This document shows positions 6,678 to 12,159 of a stretch of DNA of 20,461 bases, piece after piece. Made by a program: the position numbers and the translations under genes. Every line of letters starts with the position of its first letter. The first letter of the stretch is position 1. The notes beneath the pieces were generated by a model. The model did no database searches. It had not been told where the DNA came from and saw only the letters and a list, made by a program, of their open reading frames with translations. The DNA is from a virus. Location of the stretch: the IMG/VR virus record IMGVR_UViG_3300009790_003956, positions 1 to 20,461 of that record. One strand, 5' to 3'.

Positions 6678-7930
6678 TTAGGAAACTCCCGAAAACGCGG
6701 AAACTCTGATTTTTCGGGCCTGAAGTACTGGCTCCAGTTTACTGTTTCCGTGTGGCCACCATCCAGATACTCCTGAACGGCCAACATCACCGCGTTCTTG
6801 TTCATGTTGCCGATGTTCACACTTCCTGTGTCTTGGCTATTTCTGACAGCTTCAAATTGCTTCAAATCCAACCAATTTTTAAATCGTGACACATCACTTA
6901 CCAGCTTCTCATAGGTCCGAGAAAAAGGTACTTTCGCTTTCTTAGACGAGCTCCCTATTGCAGCAAACAGCCCAGCTAATACAACTTCCCTGCCAAGCCA
7001 GCGGATTTCAATATCATCAGAAAACTCAAGGTCGAGTTTCGCTAAAAATTCGGAGAAAGCACGTAGATCCTCTTCTGAGATGTCTATGAAAGTATCTGCA
7101 GAACTTGCGCTCTCATTGGCAACACCAGCGGCGAAATCTGCGTTTGTCGATACTGGCTTGCCAAGCTTCAACGATTCAAATGCTGTTACCAGATGAGCGA
7201 AGAAGAACTGACCCTGCGTTCTGCGCTTACTGTAAGCCATTGAGCTTTGCTCTCGCTCGCGAACAATCCCACCGGGAAAGGCGCTTTTGAAAATCGGCAG
7301 GTAGGATGCAAACAGCAATTCAATCTGGTGCTTAATACTAACTGACTTATGACCCGCGTTGAGCAGGAGCATTTTTTTAATCTGCTCATTTTCGGTCAAT
7401 CCCACCCAGAGCTCTAACCAAAGAGTATTTTCTGCTATTATATCTAGTAACGGTCGACTGGGTTTTTCAGCCTTGGTTCTCAACATTTTTGCAAAGAGAA
7501 CTGGTGGACAGTCTAATTCATTGAGTTTGGGCCTATGCGTCTTGGTAAGCTGCCGAACGTCGAAATGACTTCCTCCAAAGAGGTCGTTTTGGACAGCCAC
7601 TTCTCGATCAATAAACCTTGCAGTATCGGCAATGATCTTGAGTCTATTGGTCCTTTGCAGGCCGTCCAGTATTTTCCAGCTACCTACAAGAGCTGGATTG
7701 GACGTTTTTTCATTTTCGGGATCGCCAACAACTACGATTATTGGAATATGAAGTCGCTGCTCAAGGGTTTCCCAAAGTGTATCGAGGTAGCGGTTGCTGA
7801 CTATTCCTCGCTGGACAAAATAGTCTTTAAACTCAATAGGTAAACTTTCTATAAACTCGAGCGCACCAACGCGGCAAAAGTAGCCTTTGGCGCTTCCTTC
7901 CTCAAAGGTGTCTATGACCTCTAATGTCAT
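6674..7930 (-). CDS. DGQHR/ParB-like (DUF262-type) protein, first gene of the HEPN operon
   Basis: A 418-residue protein. WKILDGLQRTNRL (85-97) matches the D-G-[QL]-[QH]-R core of DGQHR/DndB and ParB/DUF262 folds, which in GmrSD- and Dnd-like systems hydrolyse nucleotides or DNA or sense modified DNA. LLLNAGHKSVSIKHQIELL (188-206) fits the conserved N-x-G-x-K stretch that follows in these families. The C-terminal half is helical and unassigned. ATG at 7930 is chosen over TTG at 7933 because AAGGAGAG is correctly spaced for it. A promoter lies at 7981-8008, and the last codon overlaps the next gene by 4 bp. It may sense invasion or restrain the HEPN protein, which is inferred. The glutamine of DGQ is replaced by leucine, so this is a divergent family member. 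Confidence 0.75.
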   Translation of the reverse strand: MTLEVIDTFEEGSAKGYFCRVGALEFIESLPIEFKDYFVQRGIVSNRYLDTLWETLEQRLHIPIIVVVGDPENEKTSNPALVGSWKILDGLQRTNRLKIIADTARFIDREVAVQNDLFGGSHFDVRQLTKTHRPKLNELDCPPVLFAKMLRTKAEKPSRPLLDIIAENTLWLELWVGLTENEQIKKMLLLNAGHKSVSIKHQIELLFASYLPIFKSAFPGGIVREREQSSMAYSKRRTQGQFFFAHLVTAFESLKLGKPVSTNADFAAGVANESASSADTFIDISEEDLRAFSEFLAKLDLEFSDDIEIRWLGREVVLAGLFAAIGSSSKKAKVPFSRTYEKLVSDVSRFKNWLDLKQFEAVRNSQDTGSVNIGNMNKNAVMLAVQEYLDGGHTETVNWSQYFRPEKSEFPRFREFPK

Positions 7931-7980
7931 CAATCTCTCCTTGGGTGAGGCGGCTGGATTGCCAGCAGGAAGCGAAGATC

Positions 7981-8008
7981 ACCATAGAAGGTGTTGGACC
8001 ACGGTCAA
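7981..8008 (-). promoter_or_regulatory. Sigma-70 type promoter of the DGQHR-HEPN operon
   Basis: On the minus strand TTGACC (8008-8003), a 16-bp spacer and TATGGT (7986-7981) precede the start codon by about 50 bases. This gives a short untranslated leader ending in the AAGGAGAG ribosome site. The operon therefore seems to have its own promoter rather than depending on the integrase genes upstream. Confidence 0.55.
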
Positions 8009-8100
8009 TGCCAGCATTGGGTGTGTTGTATAAAAGCACGGATGCTGCAGTCAAAATGTCCGGGCGCGACTTTGTTCAGATATTGGGCAGCTAGTTTTTC

Positions 8101-9129
8101 CTAGTTTTTTTCACGCGCGATGTTCGCTGCTCTGGCCCGAAGTTTCTGACGTTCGGCCCCGGCATAGAGCTGCACCATACGGTGGGTCTTGTGTCCTGTG
8201 ATGGCCATGATCAGATTATCGTCCAGGCCGACCCGGGCCAGCTCTGCTGTCGCCGTGTAACGCAAGGAGTGGATGTCGTATGCTTCACCGCCGATTTGCC
8301 GTCTCAGCTTCATCATTCCGTCGGCTGCACCGCGGTAAGACCAGGGGCCAGTCTGTGCCCGGTTGGTCAGAATAAACACAGAGCTGCGCTGGGCGGTCGC
8401 CAGGGCCTGCAGAAGCATCTGTGGCGCTGGGATCCAGAGATTGGCCTTGGTTTTGCCCTGGCGGACGCTGATGGCCTCTCCGTCGAAGTCTGACCACTTC
8501 ATCTTGAGCACGTCGCCGATCCGCTGCCCGGTGCCCAGCAGAAGCTCGAACAGCAGACGGGTGCGTGGCTCAGCGTTTTCCCTGGCGGCGTCGATCATCT
8601 CGGTCGGCCAAGGCATGCGCTCTTTCTTGTCGTATTTCACTTCGGACACGCCTTTGGCCCGGTTGCCGCCAGTGGGCAGCAGGCCGAAGTCGATCGCGCG
8701 CTCCATGACAATCTTCAGGACGCGCAGCCGGTAGTTGGCTTTGTGCGGACTTTTCTTGGCCCATGCGTCCCGCCACTTGATAACATGGTGCCGCTCGATC
8801 GCTTTGGGCTGCAGGTGGCCAATCTTTTCCTGAAGAAAGTCCAGGTGCTGGCGGTAGTCGGCCTTTGTACGCGCGGCGAGGTTGGCAAAGTCGTCAGACC
8901 TTTCATATCGCTCGATCACATGCGAAACGGTTTTACCCTCAGCCACTGGCGTGGGGGCGTTCAGCATGCGCTCTCGTTCTTGGTGCAGGGCAAAGGGGAC
9001 AGGGTCGCCCGCGGGGAACTGGGTCTGCAGCGGGATCTCGACGATCTTTGTGCCGTAGCGCTTTCGAAAGAACAGCTTACCGTCCCGCTTGCGTCGATGG
9101 ATGTAGGAGGGGAGATCGCGTCCCTTCAT
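8101..9129 (-). CDS. int: Phage tyrosine recombinase (integrase)
   Basis: A 342-residue site-specific recombinase that joins phage and host attachment sites. After an arm-binding N-terminus (1-60) and a SAM-like core-binding domain (about 65-155, with ERYERSDDF), the catalytic domain shows Arg203 in GTGQRIGDVL, lysines 226/228, His287-x2-Arg290 in HSLRYTA, His313 in GHKT, and nucleophile Tyr322 in MVQLYAG. It ends the leftward gene chain and its start overlaps the previous stop (ATGA at 9126-9129). The direct repeat CTAGTTTTT (8091-8099 and 8101-8109) sits on its stop codon. Its position, facing the tRNA with cargo genes between, is typical for an attL-proximal integrase with passenger genes. 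Confidence 0.93.
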   Translation of the reverse strand: MKGRDLPSYIHRRKRDGKLFFRKRYGTKIVEIPLQTQFPAGDPVPFALHQERERMLNAPTPVAEGKTVSHVIERYERSDDFANLAARTKADYRQHLDFLQEKIGHLQPKAIERHHVIKWRDAWAKKSPHKANYRLRVLKIVMERAIDFGLLPTGGNRAKGVSEVKYDKKERMPWPTEMIDAARENAEPRTRLLFELLLGTGQRIGDVLKMKWSDFDGEAISVRQGKTKANLWIPAPQMLLQALATAQRSSVFILTNRAQTGPWSYRGAADGMMKLRRQIGGEAYDIHSLRYTATAELARVGLDDNLIMAITGHKTHRMVQLYAGAERQKLRARAANIAREKN

Positions 9130-9326
9130 TCAGTCATATCCACAAGGTCAGCTGGGTTCGACGAGTTGTCATGGCCTGCAATCTCCACCTCAATCCCTCC
9201 GCCTGGCAAAATCGTTGCCTTGCCGATTTGGCGGCCAAGCTTCTGTTCCAACGTCGACACATAGAGAGCGACGCGGGCAGGAGACAAGATGGTAGTGCCC
9301 GAAGTAGGTTTGACGTGTGCGTTCAT
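9126..9326 (-). CDS. Small protein upstream of integrase, possible excision factor
   Basis: A 66-residue protein overlapping the integrase by ATGA at its 3' end and the preceding gene by ATGA at its 5' end, so translational coupling supports it as real. A helical N-terminal half (SPARVALYVSTLEQKLGRQI) is followed by a glycine-rich turn and an acidic tail. No HTH or Xis signature is obvious. Position and size would suit a recombination directionality factor, but that rests on context alone. Confidence 0.7.
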   Translation of the reverse strand: MNAHVKPTSGTTILSPARVALYVSTLEQKLGRQIGKATILPGGGIEVEIAGHDNSSNPADLVDMTE

Positions 9327-9604
9327 CGTGCTGCACTCCGATACTGGCCGGGTCGCAGTCGCAGAGGCTTCGCATTAACGTCGACTATCTCGATGCATCT
9401 TGTACCGTATTCGCGCGACATAACGTATCCGGTTTCCCGCTCGTGGGACGGGGATCTGGTAAAGACTACCTCGTCACCTACTTCGGGGAAGTGAAACGGG
9501 AAGCGAGAGTTCACAGAAACGCTCGTCTGCACATCGACATTTGGTGCCGTTGTAACCGTTTGCTCACAGCGGGCGGAAGATTTGGGTTTCGATTTGTCCA
9601 TCAT
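9323..9604 (-). CDS. Small phage protein of unknown function
   Basis: A 93-residue protein if it starts at the ATG at 9604; a second ATG follows at once at 9601. The frame stays open to beyond 10057, but the upstream part crosses strong hairpins and reads like non-coding DNA, so the shorter form is preferred. The C-terminal half (FPFHFPEVGDEVVFTR through RLRPGQYRSAAR) looks like a compact beta-rich domain. It overlaps the next gene by ATGA. No family is recognised and the ribosome site is weak. Confidence 0.5.
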   Translation of the reverse strand: MMDKSKPKSSARCEQTVTTAPNVDVQTSVSVNSRFPFHFPEVGDEVVFTRSPSHERETGYVMSREYGTRCIEIVDVNAKPLRLRPGQYRSAAR

Positions 9605-9652
9605 GGTATGTCGGCCTACCGAGTGGTGGGGACTACCTCGCCAACTGAATAG

Positions 9653-9696
9653 CTTGGTTGCCCCTAAGCTGCGCTGAGACCTTAGAGGCAACCAAG
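9653..9696. repeat. Hairpin with 16-bp arms
   Basis: CTTGGTTGCCCCTAAG (9653-9668) and CTTAGAGGCAACCAAG (9681-9696) pair at 15 of 16 positions across a 12-nt loop, 49 bases before the start of the 93-residue leftward gene. It has no T-run on either side, so it is not a standard terminator. Confidence 0.75.
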
Positions 9697-9805
9697 GTGC
9701 GGCAAGAGCCACACTAGTTGCAAGCCTACCTATAAGTTTGGGAAAAACTGCGAATTTGTCAACTTTTTCGCACGCAAAGGCGGCGGCTTTGAAAAAAGAG
9801 CCAAG

Positions 9806-9828
9806 CCGGATTGTGTTGCGCAATCCGG
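9806..9828 (-). terminator. Hairpin, possible leftward terminator
   Basis: CCGGATTG (9806-9813) and CAATCCGG (9821-9828) pair perfectly over a 7-nt loop. Read leftward the stem is followed after 8 bases by a run of six T (9797-9792), so it could terminate the repressor-side leftward transcript. The gap before the T-run is longer than normal, so the terminator role is uncertain. Confidence 0.4.
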
Positions 9829-9856
9829 ATTGACCTAGTGCTTCGTAGGGAATGTT

Positions 9857-9888
9857 TGCCCCCGAGCGGGAGTTACTGCTCAGGGGCA
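9857..9888. repeat. GC-rich hairpin
   Basis: TGCCCC and GAGC (9857-9867) pair with GCTC and GGGGCA (9878-9888), with one C-A mismatch and a 10-nt loop. Neither strand has a T-run immediately after it. It is one of the cluster of structured elements in this gap. Confidence 0.65.
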
Positions 9889-9893
9889 GATGG

Positions 9894-9925
9894 GGAATTG
9901 CAGCACTGTTGCTGAGTGCAATTCC
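9894..9925. repeat. Perfect 9-bp inverted repeat
   Basis: GGAATTGCA (9894-9902) and TGCAATTCC (9917-9925) are exact complements over a 14-nt loop, only 6 bases right of the preceding hairpin. They could form a hairpin or serve as two operator half-sites. Confidence 0.65.
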
Positions 9926-9980
9926 ACTGATGAGTGTGGCAGATCCTAATGGCATGTCAATATTCCTTGCATCAGTGGCG

Positions 9981-10259
9981 TCATTCGCAGACGCCTTCGA
10001 TATCCAGTTCCATGAGCCCCTGTTCAGTGAGATGTGCTCTGCGATCGGGCTTTTCACCAGAGACCTGAAGCAATCCAGCCCGCACCAGCAGCTGCGTTGT
10101 GCTGTCGGCGTGACGCTTTTTGTAGGTGGAGTTCATCGCGGTCCACACGATGTCGAGCGGGTTGCGAGAGGGCATTTCGATGAGGCCGCCGTAGTTCAGC
10201 GATCGGTGTGCATCGATCAACGCCGCTAGTTGCAACTCTGTCAGCTTCCTGGTGCTCAT
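9981..10259 (-). CDS. Small phage early protein, possibly winged-helix
   Basis: A 92-residue protein starting MSTRKLTELQLAALIDAH and ending MELDIEGVCE. A helix, a loop with a Tyr-Gly-Gly, then NPLDIVWTAMNSTYKKRHAD and LLVRAGLLQVSGEKPDRRAHLTEQGLMEL give a pattern (helix, helix, short beta wing, L-T-x-x-G) like winged-helix DNA-binding proteins. It begins inside the end of the preceding leftward gene (ATGA at 10256-10259), so it is part of the leftward early transcript. No named family is recognised. Confidence 0.65.
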   Translation of the reverse strand: MSTRKLTELQLAALIDAHRSLNYGGLIEMPSRNPLDIVWTAMNSTYKKRHADSTTQLLVRAGLLQVSGEKPDRRAHLTEQGLMELDIEGVCE

Positions 10260-10759
10260 AGTGCCATCCCCCGCTGCAACTGCGCTAAGCGTGTCTGGTT
10301 CACCCTGTGGCCGCGAGCCGCCATCAGCGTCGACCAGGCAAGACGGCGTAGGAGAGGGCGATCGTAGACCAGCTCAGGGTGGCTGGCGATCGCCATCGCA
10401 TTGCCGAGTTGAGTAGGCGGGGGAACCGCCAGAGGAAATTGGATTACCCGCGGGCAAGTCTGTTTGCATGACTTGTCCGCGGGCATGATGCCGGCGCTAC
10501 CAACACCGACATCCAATCCATCCCGCAAAAACAAAGGAAATACGGGATGAAACTCAGCTGTGAACTCGCGCTCGCTGGAGCGTGGAGAAAATTTAAGGAG
10601 GCTCGGCGAATGCTGATCATCATGTACGACAACCCCGGTCTCACCATCTTTTTGGCAGTGTGCCTGATAGTCTTGGCTCTGTGCCTGCTGGCTGCTTACG
10701 CAATCTACCGGCTTGGCTAGGCCTTGGGCTGATGGGGTGGGTCCGGTGTGGGTTCGCAT
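10256..10759 (-). CDS. Leftward early phage protein, start uncertain
   Basis: If it starts at the ATG at 10759 it has 167 residues. That start has GGAGG five bases ahead (10769-10765) and a promoter at 10785-10814. The last 76 residues, from an ATG at 10486, look most like a real protein (RVIQFPLAVPPP, ELVYDRPLLRRLAWSTLMAARGH). The first 90 residues are glutamine- and serine-rich and lie opposite a small membrane-protein frame on the other strand, so they may not be translated. The 3' end overlaps the next gene by ATGA. No family is recognised. Confidence 0.45.
   Translation of the reverse strand: MRTHTGPTPSAQGLAKPVDCVSSQQAQSQDYQAHCQKDGETGVVVHDDQHSPSLLKFSPRSSEREFTAEFHPVFPLFLRDGLDVGVGSAGIMPADKSCKQTCPRVIQFPLAVPPPTQLGNAMAIASHPELVYDRPLLRRLAWSTLMAARGHRVNQTRLAQLQRGMAL
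10447..10483. repeat. Hairpin with 14-bp arms
   Basis: CCCGCGGGCAAGTC (10447-10460) and GACTTGTCCGCGGG (10470-10483) pair at 13 of 14 positions over a 9-nt loop. It lies against the alternative start at 10486 of the leftward gene and 63 bases before a rightward small membrane-protein frame. It may be an RNA control element or a palindromic binding site. Confidence 0.7.
10547..10720 (+). CDS. Small single-pass membrane protein (candidate)
   Basis: A 57-residue frame with a basic N-terminus (GAWRKFKEARR) and a clear transmembrane helix, LTIFLAVCLIVLALCLLAAY (33-52). AAAGGA lies eight bases before the first ATG. A second in-frame ATG at 10610 has a near-perfect AAGGAGG (10595-10601) and would give 36 residues. 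The frame runs antisense to the first half of the leftward gene at 10256-10759, so only one of the two may be expressed. An arm pair CATCCCG (10519-10525) and CGGGATG (10543-10549) would cover the first start codon. It could be a holin-like or exclusion peptide; this is not recognised. Confidence 0.4.
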   Translation: MKLSCELALAGAWRKFKEARRMLIIMYDNPGLTIFLAVCLIVLALCLLAAYAIYRLG

Positions 10760-10784
10760 GTCTTCCTCCAAATATATTGAGAAA

Positions 10785-10814
10785 GAAATAGTCCGAAAAA
10801 TGCGTACAAGTCAA
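10785..10814 (-). promoter_or_regulatory. Leftward early promoter
   Basis: On the minus strand TTGACT (10814-10809), an 18-bp spacer and TATTTC (10790-10785) are followed by GGAGG and an ATG at 10759. The spacer contains a copy of the TCCGAAAAA motif (10792-10800), which is shared with the operator-like repeats to the right, so repressor control is likely. Confidence 0.45.
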
Positions 10815-10816
10815 AC

Positions 10817-10842
10817 AAAAATCCGAAAAAAATGGATATAAT
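10817..10842 (+). promoter_or_regulatory. Operator-like repeat joined to a rightward TATAAT
   Basis: AAAAATCCGAAAAAAATGGAT (10817-10837; in two parts, AAAAATCCG then seven A and TGGAT) closely resembles the immunity repeat at 11346-11365. It ends in a consensus -10 TATAAT (10837-10842). The matching -35 position (AACAAA) is poor. A repressor-controlled rightward promoter reading toward 10876 is possible. Confidence 0.4.
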
Positions 10843-10875
10843 GTAGGCGGCTGGTTTACAGGCGGCGATAGGTGG

Positions 10876-11064
10876 GTGAGAATAAAACGTGAACATTGGA
10901 GAATCGACTTGAGGATCTACGCCCTTCTAGCAAAGCCGTTGCGCCTCCTTGGGGTAGACTTAAATTGGGTGTTCGATCCGGTTACTCAGTTAGTGCGGCT
11001 AACTGTGCAAAGAGTCGCTCCTGAACGTCCTGGGGAAGTTGAGCAAAGTCACCATGAAGAATGA
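10876..11064 (+). CDS. Small rightward frame overlapping the repressor 3' end (candidate)
   Basis: A 62-residue frame with a GTG start at 10876, 33 bases after a TATAAT. It encodes a basic-hydrophobic peptide (IDLRIYALLAKPLRLLGVDL) and then a charged tail. Its last 83 bases run antisense to the repressor gene. There is no family match or clear ribosome site. If transcribed, the RNA would be antisense to repressor mRNA whether or not the peptide is made. Confidence 0.3.
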   Translation: MRIKREHWRIDLRIYALLAKPLRLLGVDLNWVFDPVTQLVRLTVQRVAPERPGEVEQSHHEE

Positions 11065-11290
11065 AATTGAAGTCGATGCGGTGTTGTCTATGAAAATAGC
11101 GCATCGTTTTAGCGCTCGGAGCCCCTCGAACCTCTTGGGAATTAAACGTGGTCTTTTTTAACCCTACGGCTGCAGCGACATCTTGCTGCTTCATCCTGAT
11201 CGAATTCCTCGCCGCTAGCAGGCGGACGTGAACCGCTTCAGGCGAGATATCGCCAAGTCGGGCTAGGCGCTCTTTTTGTTCAATATCCAT
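10982..11290 (-). CDS. Prophage HTH repressor (XRE family, CI-like, short form)
   Basis: A 102-residue DNA-binding protein with one XRE-type HTH, about residues 22-75: VRLLAARNSIRMKQQDVAAAVGLKKTTFNSQEVRG. The recognition helix is around GLKKTTFN. It has no LexA/S24 autocleavage domain, so induction would need an antirepressor or proteolysis. ATG at 11290 has GAGG four bases upstream, and the longer frame upstream of it crosses the operator region. It faces a divergent rightward Cro-like gene across repeats at 11307-11376, the classical immunity layout. The HTH call is firm and the repressor role is inferred from position. Confidence 0.8.
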   Translation of the reverse strand: MDIEQKERLARLGDISPEAVHVRLLAARNSIRMKQQDVAAAVGLKKTTFNSQEVRGAPSAKTMRYFHRQHRIDFNFILHGDFAQLPQDVQERLFAQLAALTE

Positions 11291-11306
11291 GCTTCCTCGA
11301 TAGCCT

Positions 11307-11376
11307 AAATCCGCAAATATTGAATTTCCTGAATGACGGATGTTGAAAATCCGCAAAAATCGGATTATTCCGATTT
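11307..11376. promoter_or_regulatory. Immunity operators between repressor and Cro-like gene
   Basis: Two direct repeats, AAATCCGCAAATAT (11307-11320) and AAATCCGCAAAAAT (11347-11360), lie exactly 40 bp apart. A perfect palindrome AAATCGGATTATTCCGATTT (11357-11376) overlaps the second. They fill the divergent region and share the ATCCGnAAA core with copies near 10791 and 10817. Binding by the repressor and Cro-like proteins is inferred. Confidence 0.65.
11344..11371 (+). promoter_or_regulatory. Rightward early promoter, leaderless transcript predicted
   Basis: TTGAAA (11344-11349), a 16-bp spacer and TATTCC (11366-11371) overlap the palindromic operator. The expected transcription start falls at about 11378-11379, which is the ATG of the Cro-like gene, and no ribosome site is present before that ATG. 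Confidence 0.5.
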
Positions 11377-11378
11377 CT

Positions 11379-11600
11379 ATGTATGAAAATCCAAGGAAGT
11401 TTATAGCTGCGTTGGGGGGGTACAGAGCGGTTGCTCGTGCTCTGAACAAGACGCACACCACTGTACACTCTCATATGCAGGCTGGCGTATTGCCTGCATC
11501 TTGGTACGACGCGCTTTGCCAAATGGCGCTCGATGCGTCTTTGGAAGAACCCCCACGCTCGATGTTCTCCTTTCTGCAGATTGAGGAGGACGCGGCATGA
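11379..11600 (+). CDS. Cro/YdaS-like DNA-binding protein
   Basis: A 73-residue protein: MYENPRKFIAALGGYRAVAR then ALNKTHTTVHSHMQAGVLPASWYDALCQMA. This matches the compact YdaS/Cro fold, with helix GGYRAVARALN, turn, recognition helix THTTVHSHM and a following G-x-L-P-A-x-W. It is divergent from the repressor, so it is likely the lytic-switch regulator acting on the same operators. The ATG at 11379 is preferred over the ATG at 11340 because the latter would place coding sequence over the operators. It lacks a Shine-Dalgarno. A rightward frame that overlaps its stop (from 11597) is a shadow of the opposite-strand gene. Confidence 0.75.
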   Translation: MYENPRKFIAALGGYRAVARALNKTHTTVHSHMQAGVLPASWYDALCQMALDASLEEPPRSMFSFLQIEEDAA

Positions 11601-11611
11601 GCTGGTCACCT

Positions 11612-12103
11612 TCAGTTTACCACCCTGTTTATCGCGGAGGGGTGTTTGAGAGGCTCGACGGTGAATACTGTCTCGCAGCCGCTGCAGATCTTAGTGTTGT
11701 TCCCTTGCAGAAACGACTTTCTCTTGTTGGCCATGCAGTTCGGACAAATGAAATGCTCTGGTTCTCCCATGTCATGGCCTTCTTTCAGCCGATACATGAG
11801 GCTGCCGGCAGGAGTATTCCAAAGTTCATAGCGGTCGAAGTCAGACTGCTTTGTCTTCGATGCCGCAAGCGAAGCGGCAAGCACCGACAACCGTTGTATC
11901 AGCGTCGCGTTCGCGACCTGGATGCTAGCCACCTGTGCCAGCAATTCGCTAGCGGCGAGTTTGATTTCCGGAGCTGGGATCTCTTCCACCGTTTTCGACA
12001 GCTGTTTGATTTCGACGAGGGTTTCAGTTGCCCGCTTCGCAGACGTGCCAGTGTCTTCCGCGAGTTCAATCGCGTCTCTGATGGATTGGAATTCGATATC
12101 CAC
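11612..12103 (-). CDS. Zinc-ribbon phage protein with coiled-coil N-terminus
   Basis: A 163-residue protein. Residues 1-85 are a long helical, probably coiled-coil segment (ATETLVEIKQLSKTVEE, LAASELLAQVASIQ). Residues 89-147 contain YELWNTPAGSLMYRLKEG and a four-cysteine metal site CPNC (120-123) and CSGC (140-143). I chose GTG at 12103 because GGGGAAG lies at proper distance; the longer frame to 12214 overlaps the divergent gene at 12160. It is transcribed against the early rightward genes, like a lysogenic-conversion or exclusion gene. Similar zinc-ribbon proteins with a GEPEH motif occur in phages without known function; that is from memory and unverified. Confidence 0.75.
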   Translation of the reverse strand: MDIEFQSIRDAIELAEDTGTSAKRATETLVEIKQLSKTVEEIPAPEIKLAASELLAQVASIQVANATLIQRLSVLAASLAASKTKQSDFDRYELWNTPAGSLMYRLKEGHDMGEPEHFICPNCMANKRKSFLQGNNTKICSGCETVFTVEPLKHPSAINRVVN

Positions 12104-12159
12104 AGTCTTCCCCAAGTTGATTCGTTTCCGAATGTTACCTCCAAAGGGAGTTTCGCGAC

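Larger units (their letters stand above)
9605..9980. other. Hairpin-rich region without a convincing gene
   Basis: Four strong inverted repeats (9653-9696, 9806-9828, 9857-9888, 9894-9925) and a weaker one (ACTGATG 9926-9932 with CATCAGT 9970-9976) occupy about 330 bp between two leftward genes. Open frames cross it on both strands, but they have no domain features. It may be a structured leader for the integrase genes, a small RNA locus, or the residue of lost genes. Confidence 0.5.

Noticed and set aside
8091-8109. Direct repeat CTAGTTTTT at the integrase stop as an attachment core
   Set aside because: Short low-complexity repeat only; no second distant copy to support an att site.
9605-10057. 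N-terminal extension of the leftward 93-residue gene
   Set aside because: The frame is open, but the sequence crosses several hairpins and looks non-coding; the ATG pair at 9599-9604 is a better start.
9852-10229. Rightward 125-residue frame with hydrophobic N-terminus
   Set aside because: It crosses two strong hairpins and the opposite-strand gene at 9981-10259, and its ribosome site is too close to the ATG.
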